This document shows positions 25,563-31,849 of a DNA stretch of 64,000 nt, one piece after another (position 1 is the stretch's first letter; the number at the start of each line of letters is the position of its first letter). Made by a program: the position numbers and the translations under genes. Source of the DNA: Rubrivivax sp. (GTDB taxonomy: Bacteria; Pseudomonadota; Gammaproteobacteria; Burkholderiales; Burkholderiaceae_C). Under the pieces are notes generated by a model. That model was not told the origin of the DNA. It ran no database searches and saw only the letters and a list, made by a program, of their open reading frames with translations. The DNA is taken from contig JAIXRN010000056.1 in the NCBI GenBank assembly GCA_027485165.1, positions 62,001 to 126,000 on the forward strand. Direction: 5' to 3'.

Positions 25563-27407
25563 ATGAAACTGAATCAAATCAAGATCGGCCCGCGTCTGGG
25601 CCTGGGCTTCGGCATCGTCGTGCTGCTGATGGCCAGCCTGGTGCTTTTGATGGTGCTGCGCCTGTCGCACCTGAGCACCGACAACGCAGAGATCGTCGAA
25701 CTGCAGCGGCGAGCAGCGGCCGCTGCGCAATGGCGCGCCGACGTGCACCTGAACGCCGCGCGGGCCCTGGCCATCGCCAAAGCTGGCGGCGCTCGCGAAG
25801 TGGCCGACTACTTTGCCCCGCAGATGAAGGAGACCACCGAACGCATCTCGGCGGTGCAGAAGTCGCTGACGGAATGGATCGACACGGACCAGGGCAAGGA
25901 ACTGCTGGCCAGCATCTCGGCCCAGCGCGTGGTCTACCGCGATGCGCGGCAGGGCGTGCTGGACCAGATCAAGGCGGGTGACCTTGCGGCCGCGCAAGCC
26001 AGCCTGGACAACAAGATGGCCCCTGCCGCCATCAACTATGTGGCCGCCATCGATGCCCTGGTCAAGTTCCAAAGTCAGCGGGTCGACAACAGCACCGCCA
26101 AGTTGGCAGCCGATGTGCGCAGCGCGCAATGGCTGCTGGTGGCAGCACTGGGCGCGGCGGCCCTGCTGGCCTGTGGGCTTGGCTGGGCGATCACGCGATC
26201 CATCACCCTTCCGCTGCGCCAGACGGTGGCCGCTACCAACCAGATCGCCGGTGGCGACCTGACCGGCCAGATCAGCTTCGAAGGGCGCGACGAGACTGCG
26301 GATGTGCAAAGCGCTCTTCTGCGCATGCGGGAAGCGATGCGCAAGCTGGTAGGCGAAGTGCGCGCCGGCAGCGACAGCATCGGCACCGCCAGTGCGCAGA
26401 TCGCCAGCGGCAACCAGGACCTGTCCAGCCGCACCGAGCAGACCAGCAGCAGCCTGCAGCAGGCCGCCAGCAGCCTGGAAGAACTGACCGGCACCGTGGG
26501 CCAGACGGCCGACAGCGCGCGCACCGCCAACCAGTTGGCCGCCAGCGCCAGCCAGGCCGCCGAACGCGGCGGTGTGGTGGTGTCGCAGGTCGTCAGCACG
26601 ATGGAAGACATCAATGCCAGCAGCCGGCGCATCGCCGACATCATCGGCACCATCGATGGCATCGCCTTCCAGACCAACATCCTGGCGCTGAACGCGGCGG
26701 TGGAAGCCGCCCGTGCCGGCGAACAGGGCCGCGGCTTTGCCGTCGTAGCCGGCGAGGTGCGCAGCCTGGCCCAGCGCAGTGCCGAAGCCGCACGCGAAAT
26801 CAAGACCCTGATCCAGGCCAGCGTCGAAAAGGTTGAAACCGGCACGCGCCTGGTGCAGGACGCGGGCGCGGCCATGGGCGATATCGTGGGCGGTGTGCAG
26901 CGCGTGACCGACGTGATCGGCGAGATCAGCGCCGCCACCTCAGAACAAAGCAGCGGCTTGCGCCAGGTGAACGAAGCCGTCGCCGGGCTGGACCAGATGA
27001 CGCAGCAGAACGCCGCCCTGGTGGAAGAAAGCGCCGCCGCGGCCGAGAGCCTGGCCGAGCAGTCGCGCAAGCTCAGCGGCGTGGTGTCCAGCTTCCGGCT
27101 GGCACCGCAGTTCGACAAGGCCATGCCGGCGCCGCGGCCGCCTGCAGCCAAGCCGGCAGCACCCCTGGCAAGCCAGGGCACGCCGACCAGCCCGAAAGCG
27201 CTGGCCAGCCGTGCGCTGGCCCTGGCCAAACAGCCCGCGGCCGGGGGCCACACGCTTGCCACGGCCAGCGCGGTGGCTACCAGCAGCACAGCAGGGGCTG
27301 CCCCTGCCCCTGCACCCGCCCGCACACCCGCCCGTGCGGCAGCGCCCGCCCCGGCCCCCAGCCCTGCCCCCGCCGCCGGCGCGGATGGCGACTGGGAAAC
27401 CTTCTGA
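25563..27407 (+). CDS. Methyl-accepting chemotaxis protein with CheR-docking DWETF end
   Basis: 614 residues. Starts MKLNQIKIGPRLGLGF; transmembrane helices at about 13-35 and near 190-212 flank a helical periplasmic domain. HAMP region AATNQIAGGDLTGQISF, then the coiled-coil with tip [21 protein letters not shown] long Ala/Pro-rich flexible tail ends in GDWETF, matching the NWETF-type pentapeptide that tethers CheR and CheB in E. coli Tar/Tsr. It can therefore assist methylation of tail-less receptors nearby. Preceded by a strong FliA promoter; followed by cheW with its own FliA-like -10. Confidence 0.94.
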   Translation: MKLNQIKIGPRLGLGFGIVVLLMASLVLLMVLRLSHLSTDNAEIVELQRRAAAAAQWRADVHLNAARALAIAKAGGAREVADYFAPQMKETTERISAVQKSLTEWIDTDQGKELLASISAQRVVYRDARQGVLDQIKAGDLAAAQASLDNKMAPAAINYVAAIDALVKFQSQRVDNSTAKLAADVRSAQWLLVAALGAAALLACGLGWAITRSITLPLRQTVAATNQIAGGDLTGQISFEGRDETADVQSALLRMREAMRKLVGEVRAGSDSIGTASAQIASGNQDLSSRTEQTSSSLQQAASSLEELTGTVGQTADSARTANQLAASASQAAERGGVVVSQVVSTMEDINASSRRIADIIGTIDGIAFQTNILALNAAVEAARAGEQGRGFAVVAGEVRSLAQRSAEAAREIKTLIQASVEKVETGTRLVQDAGAAMGDIVGGVQRVTDVIGEISAATSEQSSGLRQVNEAVAGLDQMTQQNAALVEESAAAAESLAEQSRKLSGVVSSFRLAPQFDKAMPAPRPPAAKPAAPLASQGTPTSPKALASRALALAKQPAAGGHTLATASAVATSSTAGAAPAPAPARTPARAAAPAPAPSPAPAAGADGDWETF

Positions 27408-27434
27408 TTCCCTGATTCCCGTCGCGACCAGACC

Positions 27435-27462
27435 TACAGAATCCCTTCGGCCCTGCCGATAA
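27435..27462 (+). promoter_or_regulatory. Candidate FliA promoter for cheW
   Basis: A perfect GCCGATAA -10 (27455-27462) lies 36 bp before the cheW ATG. The -35 is weak (TACAGAAT at 27435-27442). It starts 28 bp after the receptor stop. Confidence 0.5.
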
Positions 27463-27498
27463 ACCGTGCACAGCAGCGCAACGCTCAAGGACACCCCC

Positions 27499-28101
27499 AT
27501 GGACATGATTGCAGAAGCCCCCCACATCGCCCACGCCGAGGCCGTGCGTGCCTCGTCCAGCCGCGGCGCCCCGGCTGCAGGTGCTGCCGCCAGCGGCAGC
27601 ACCACCGCAGGCGGCGAGTTCCTGACCTTCCGCCTGGGCGAAGAGGAATACGGCATCGACATCCTGCGCGTGCAGGAAATCCGGTCCTACGAAAACCCGA
27701 CACGCATCGCCAACGCGCCGTCCTTCATCAAGGGCGTGGTCAACCTGCGCGGGGTCATCGTCCCCATCATCGACCTGCGCGTGAAGCTGGGCTGCGAGAA
27801 GGTGGAATACAACGGCTTCACCGTGGTCGTGGTGCTGAACGTGCGTGGCCGTGTGGTCGGTGCGGTGGTGGATTCGGTGTCCGACGTGCTGGAACTGAGC
27901 CGCGAGAACATCAAGCCCTCGCCGGAACTGAATTCCAGCATCGACGCCAGCTTCATCACCGGCATCGGCACCATCAAGAACAGCGCTGCAGCAGGCCCGA
28001 ACGACGCCGCCGGCGCCAGCGCGGACAAGGAACGCATGCTCATCCTGATGGACATCGAGGCCCTGATGAGCAGCGCCGAGATGGGCCTGATCAGCCACTA
28101 G
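27499..28101 (+). CDS. cheW: Chemotaxis coupling protein CheW
   Basis: 200 residues from the ATG at 27499, which has AAGGA 7 nt upstream; a GTG at 27466 is less likely. After an Ala-rich N-terminal extension of about 35 residues comes the CheW fold: [71 protein letters not shown], and ILMDIEALM. It links receptors to CheA. A hairpin just downstream may end the transcript. Confidence 0.95.
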   Translation: MDMIAEAPHIAHAEAVRASSSRGAPAAGAAASGSTTAGGEFLTFRLGEEEYGIDILRVQEIRSYENPTRIANAPSFIKGVVNLRGVIVPIIDLRVKLGCEKVEYNGFTVVVVLNVRGRVVGAVVDSVSDVLELSRENIKPSPELNSSIDASFITGIGTIKNSAAAGPNDAAGASADKERMLILMDIEALMSSAEMGLISH

Positions 28102-28124
28102 CCTGCCGGGCACACCTGCCTTCG

Positions 28125-28158
28125 CAACGCCGCGGCCACCCCCGCGGCGTTGTGCTTT
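28125..28158 (+). terminator. Terminator after cheW
   Basis: An 11-bp perfect GC-rich stem (28125-28135 with 28142-28152) with a 6-nt loop, followed by TGCTTT. The T-run is short, but the stem is the strongest in the block, and a new promoter follows at 28230. Confidence 0.6.
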
Positions 28159-28229
28159 GTGGCCTTCGCTTGACGCACGCCGCGCCAGATGCGCCGGGCA
28201 AGCCTTGCTGTTTGGCGCATGACCCCAGC

Positions 28230-28257
28230 TCAAGTCGGGGCACGATCCTGCCGAAGA
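28230..28257 (+). promoter_or_regulatory. FliA (sigma-28) promoter for Cache protein/MCP pair
   Basis: TCAAGTCG (28230-28237), 12-nt spacer, GCCGAAGA (28250-28257), the same spacing as at 20549. It lies 42 bp before the ATG at 28300. Confidence 0.65.
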
Positions 28258-28299
28258 GCAGCCATGGACCGAAAACCTGCTCAACCTGGAGTCAACCCG

Positions 28300-28773
28300 A
28301 TGCGCTTTTCCAGAATCCTCCCGCTCCTTCCACTGGCCGGCCTGGCCACCCTGGCCCTGATTGCCGGCCCCGCCCTGGGCAGCACCGACGCCACCAAGGA
28401 AGACGCCGTGGCGATGGTGAAAAAAGGCATCGCCTACATCAAGGCCCAGGGCGCCGAGAAAGGCTATGGCGCCATCACCGGCAAGGACCCGCAGTTCATC
28501 GACCGCGACCTGTACCTGGTGGTCTACGGCCTGGACGGCAAGTGCCTGGCCCACGGCGCGAACCCGAAACAGGTGGGCAAGGACCTGCTGGAGCTGACCG
28601 ACATCGACGGCAAGTACTTCGTCAAGGACCGTGTCGCGATGGTCAAGGCCAAGCCCGCTGGCGCCTGGCAGGAATACAAGTTCACCAACCCGGTGAGCAA
28701 GAAGATCGAGCCCAAGCTGATGTACTGCGAAAAGCTGAACGAGACTGCCGTCTGCGGCGGCGTCTACCCCTGA
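28300..28773 (+). CDS. Secreted single-Cache-domain protein
   Basis: 157 residues from MRFSRILPLL at 28300 (GGAG ribosome site upstream). A signal peptide ends near ALGSTD. The mature part is a Cache-type sensor fold without a transducing domain: DAVAMVKKGIAYIKAQG, FIDRDLYLVVYGLDGKCLAHG, VGKDLLELTDIDGKYFVKD, EYKFTNPVSKKIEPK and MYCEK. Two late cysteines (MYC and VCGG) could form a disulfide. It is 19 bp ahead of a receptor and under a FliA promoter. It may be a periplasmic ligand-binding partner for that receptor; inference from position. Confidence 0.8.
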   Translation: MRFSRILPLLPLAGLATLALIAGPALGSTDATKEDAVAMVKKGIAYIKAQGAEKGYGAITGKDPQFIDRDLYLVVYGLDGKCLAHGANPKQVGKDLLELTDIDGKYFVKDRVAMVKAKPAGAWQEYKFTNPVSKKIEPKLMYCEKLNETAVCGGVYP

Positions 28774-28792
28774 ACCTCGCAGCACCCCGACC

Positions 28793-30364
28793 ATGAAACT
28801 GGCCACGCAACTGCTCATTGCCCCGCTGCTGACGGCGGTGGTGGCCCTGGGAACGGGCGCTGTTTCCAGCCTGATGCAGCAGCGCGAGCGCCTGGCGATG
28901 CAGGCGCATTTCGATTCCGATGTCCTGAGCCTGGCCGCCGCGGCCAATGCGCAGCGCCTGTTGGCCGACGTGCACGCTGGCGTCTACCGCACGCAGGCCT
29001 TGTCGGAATCGCTCAGCGAAGGCGACATCCAGGGTTTCCGCGGCCGCACCCGCCAGCAGCTGGACGAAGTCCAGGCGGCCGTGGCGCGGCTGGCGGCCGA
29101 AGCCGCCGGCGACGAAGCCATGGGTGTGGGCGTGGGTGCTGCGGCCATGCAGATCGAGAAGTACCGCAGCCAGATCGACAAGGCGCTGGAGCTGACTTCG
29201 GTCGAGGTCAACATGGGCGTGGCGGCCATGAAGTCGGCCGAAGCCAGCTTCGAAGCCCTGCGCCAGACCCTGCAGTCACTGCTGGACCGCAAGGAAGTGC
29301 TGCGCACGGCCTATGTCCAGGACGCTGCCAGCCACGCGCAACAGCTCACCCTGCTGCTGGGCGCCCTGGGCACCGCGGCGACGCTGGCCGCGCTGGCCTA
29401 TGGCTGGCGTACGCAGCGGCGCATCGTGCGCGACATCCAGGACGCGGCGCGCATCAGCCAGGCCGTGGCCGCCGGCGACCTGACGCGCAGCGTGCACAGC
29501 ACGCGGTCCGACGAGATCGGCGACCTGCTGCGCAGCACCGGCCACATGCTGGGGCAGCTGCGCGAATCGCTGCAGACCGTGCGCGTGGCCACCGACGGCG
29601 TTGGCACGGCGGCGCAGGAAATCGCCAGCGGCAACACCGACCTGAGCCAGCGCACCGAACAGGCCGCCGGCAACCTGCAGCAGACCGCCAGTTCAATGGC
29701 CCAGCTGACCAGCACCGTGGGCCAGACGGCCGACAGTGCGCGCACCGCCATGCAGCTGGCCAGCACCGCCAGCAGCGTGGCCGAACGCGGCGGCCAGGCC
29801 GTGCAGCAGGTGGTCAGCACGATGGGCGAGATCAACCGCAGCAGCCACCGCATCGGCGACATCATCGGCACCATCGACGGCATCGCCTTCCAGACCAACA
29901 TCCTGGCGCTGAACGCCGCGGTGGAAGCCGCCCGCGCCGGCGAACAGGGCCGCGGCTTTGCCGTGGTGGCAGGCGAAGTGCGCAGCCTGGCCCAGCGCAG
30001 CGCCGAAGCCGCGCGTGAAATCAAGGGCCTGATCCAGGCCAGCGTCGAGAAGGTCGAAGCGGGCACGCAGCAGGTTCAGGACGCCGGTGCCACCATGGCC
30101 GAACTGGTCAGCAGCGTGCAGCGCGTCAGCCACATCATTGGCGAGATCAGCACGGCCGCAGCCGAACAGAGCAGCGGCATCGGGCAGGTCAACTCTGCCG
30201 TCGGCCACCTGGACCAGATGACGCAGCAGAACGCAGCCCTGGTGGAACAGAGCGCAGCCGCGGCCGAAAGCCTGCGCGAACAGGCCGCACGCCTGGCCGA
30301 GGTGCTGGGGCGATTCCAGCTGACACAAGCCGGCGCAGGGGCGACAGCCGAACGGAGCCACTGA
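28793..30364 (+). CDS. Methyl-accepting chemotaxis protein
   Basis: 523 residues. Transmembrane helix in the first 25 residues (LLIAPLLTAVVALGTGAVSS) and near 185-203 (LLLGALGTAATLAALAYGW), with a helical periplasmic domain between. HAMP ARISQAVAAGDLTRSV, then the coiled coil with tip [20 protein letters not shown]. It ends AGATAERSH without a CheR-binding peptide. Co-transcribed with the Cache protein 19 bp upstream. Its periplasmic domain is methionine/alanine-rich with no recognised ligand motif. Confidence 0.92.
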   Translation: MKLATQLLIAPLLTAVVALGTGAVSSLMQQRERLAMQAHFDSDVLSLAAAANAQRLLADVHAGVYRTQALSESLSEGDIQGFRGRTRQQLDEVQAAVARLAAEAAGDEAMGVGVGAAAMQIEKYRSQIDKALELTSVEVNMGVAAMKSAEASFEALRQTLQSLLDRKEVLRTAYVQDAASHAQQLTLLLGALGTAATLAALAYGWRTQRRIVRDIQDAARISQAVAAGDLTRSVHSTRSDEIGDLLRSTGHMLGQLRESLQTVRVATDGVGTAAQEIASGNTDLSQRTEQAAGNLQQTASSMAQLTSTVGQTADSARTAMQLASTASSVAERGGQAVQQVVSTMGEINRSSHRIGDIIGTIDGIAFQTNILALNAAVEAARAGEQGRGFAVVAGEVRSLAQRSAEAAREIKGLIQASVEKVEAGTQQVQDAGATMAELVSSVQRVSHIIGEISTAAAEQSSGIGQVNSAVGHLDQMTQQNAALVEQSAAAAESLREQAARLAEVLGRFQLTQAGAGATAERSH

Positions 30365-30471
30365 GCGCGCGCCCCGGGTCATTCAACCTGAACGCCACAC
30401 TCCCACGGCGGCGCACCCCGGGGAATACGCGCAGTCGGGAAACTTGACAGCCGCTCAGCGCGGCCGATGCC

Positions 30472-30486
30472 CCTATCCCGAATAGG
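30472..30486. promoter_or_regulatory. Small inverted repeat upstream of the sigma-54 promoter
   Basis: CCTAT (30472-30476) and ATAGG (30482-30486) flank CCCGA. It lies about 40 bp upstream of the -24 element, where an activator could bind, though sigma-54 enhancers are usually further away. Speculative. Confidence 0.3.
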
Positions 30487-30524
30487 CGCAACAACTCCTT
30501 GTCAATGCTAACGAACGGCGTTTG

Positions 30525-30540
30525 TGGCACGCCGCATGCT
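30525..30540 (+). promoter_or_regulatory. Sigma-54 (RpoN) promoter of PEP-CTERM gene
   Basis: TGGCACGCCGCATGCT matches the -24/-12 consensus TGGCACG-N4-TTGCW at all but one position. The invariant GG and GC are exactly 10 bases apart. It is 45 bp before the ATG at 30586. In floc-forming Burkholderiales, PEP-CTERM genes are known to depend on RpoN with the PrsK/PrsR system. Confidence 0.72.
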
Positions 30541-30585
30541 TCCCGTCGCGCCCACAGCACAGAAGCCAGTGGGGGAGATGTGAAC

Positions 30586-31257
30586 ATGAAAACAAACCTG
30601 TGGTGCACGGCCGTGGCCTGCGCTCGTCCTGGGGTCGTCATGTCGCTGGTGCTGGCCGCAACTGCCAGCCAGGCCGCGGTGGTGCAGGTCGGCACGCGGG
30701 GCGCACTGGGCGTGGCGTCCATCGTCAACTGGTCCAGCTTCGGCCCGGAATTCACCAGCGTCGCCAACGGCACCACGGCAGCCGGGGTCAACGTGACGGG
30801 GTCCAGCAGCTCGTTCACAGTCCTGAGCGGCAGCACCTTCAACGCCGACTTCCTGCCCACCGACAACGTGCTGGCGCTGTTCAGCATGAGCACCGGCAAC
30901 GTCGCTTCCGGCAGCTTCAGGCTCGAGTTTGCCGCGCCTGTGTTCGCCGCCGGCGCGCAGGTTCAGGCCAACGCTTTCGGCAGCTTCTCCGGCACGATCC
31001 AGGCCTTCAACAGCGCCAACGTTCTGCTCGCGACCGGCCTGGTCAGCGGCAGCAACGGCGGCAACGGCACGGGTTCTGCCGTCTTCGGCGGTTTCCGCAG
31101 CGACGTCGCCGACATCAAGGCCCTCGTGTTCACCGGCTTTGGCGACGGCGCCGGCATCAACCAGCTCAGCGTGGTGCCCGTCCCTGAACCCGCTACCTGG
31201 CTGCTGTGGCTGGCTGGCGGCTTGCTGGTGTCGCGCCGGCTGTGCCAACGGCGCTGA
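30586..31257 (+). CDS. PEP-CTERM sorting domain protein (sigma-54 promoter)
   Basis: 223 residues from MKTNLWCTAV at 30586; GGGGGAG lies upstream. A signal peptide ends near ASQAAVVQ. The body is Gly/Ser/Thr/Asn-rich and lacks catalytic motifs, as expected of an exopolysaccharide-associated surface protein. The C-terminus VPVPEPATWLLWLAGGLLV then SRRLCQRR is a full exosortase sorting signal. The residues before it, from about 40 to 190, look like a single beta-sandwich. It is the first gene of a three-gene set with a small helical protein and an Asp-box protein. Confidence 0.85.
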   Translation: MKTNLWCTAVACARPGVVMSLVLAATASQAAVVQVGTRGALGVASIVNWSSFGPEFTSVANGTTAAGVNVTGSSSSFTVLSGSTFNADFLPTDNVLALFSMSTGNVASGSFRLEFAAPVFAAGAQVQANAFGSFSGTIQAFNSANVLLATGLVSGSNGGNGTGSAVFGGFRSDVADIKALVFTGFGDGAGINQLSVVPVPEPATWLLWLAGGLLVSRRLCQRR

Positions 31258-31802
31258 CAGCCACACCCGGTCAGGCGGCGGCTGCCTTGCTGGGCGTGGT
31301 GCTTGTCGGGTCAGCCGCCACGCTGCCGGCCACAGCCACGGCCACACCAGCCACCCCGCCCGCCTGGCGAGAAGCGGCGCAGCACCTGGACCTGTCGCCC
31401 GACCAGTCGCGCCGCATGGCGGTGGCCCTGCAGCCCTGGAACGCCCATCTGGCCCGGCACGCGGGCAACCCGGAAGCCACAACGCTGTGTGAACGGTCGC
31501 GACAGCTGGAACGCGAAGCCCGCGACAGCGCGCGGGCCCTGCTGACACCGGCACAGCTGAGCCGGCTGGCCCAGCTGGAACAGGCCTTTCTGCTGATGCC
31601 CGTCGTCGAATCGGCGCAGAACGCCCTGCTGCTGTCGGCCACGCTGCGGGCCCCGCCGTTGGGGCTGCCCCAGGGTCAGGCCGACCAGATGATTCGCTAT
31701 CAGCGCAGCGCACCCATGCCGCTGCCGGGCTGCCCAGCCCAGCGCGAAGAGCCCGCCGCTGGGCAGCAGATCGACAGGCCATCGCAGCAGCCCACACGCT
31801 GA
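31206..31802 (+). CDS. Helical periplasmic protein, weakly Spy/CpxP-like
   Basis: 198 residues if the GTG at 31206 is used; it overlaps the end of the PEP-CTERM gene by 52 bases. The first 45 residues contain a hydrophobic export-type segment (AAALLGVVLVGSAATLPATA). The mature part is helical and Arg/Gln-rich: LDLSPDQSRRMAVAL, then ALLTPAQLSRLAQLEQAFLL. This recalls the LTxxQ repeats of Spy/CpxP periplasmic chaperones, but the similarity is weak. The start is uncertain, since no clear ribosome site is visible. Gene context with a PEP-CTERM and an Asp-box protein suggests an envelope role. Confidence 0.55.
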   Translation: MAGWRLAGVAPAVPTALTATPGQAAAALLGVVLVGSAATLPATATATPATPPAWREAAQHLDLSPDQSRRMAVALQPWNAHLARHAGNPEATTLCERSRQLEREARDSARALLTPAQLSRLAQLEQAFLLMPVVESAQNALLLSATLRAPPLGLPQGQADQMIRYQRSAPMPLPGCPAQREEPAAGQQIDRPSQQPTR

Positions 31803-31849
31803 CGCCGCCCTTTACCCCCGACCCGCCAACACATTCAGAGGAGGCGACC

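Noticed and set aside
30444..30449. TTGACA resembling a sigma-70 -35
   Set aside because: No acceptable -10 at 16-18 nt spacing; the sigma-54 site downstream explains the promoter better.
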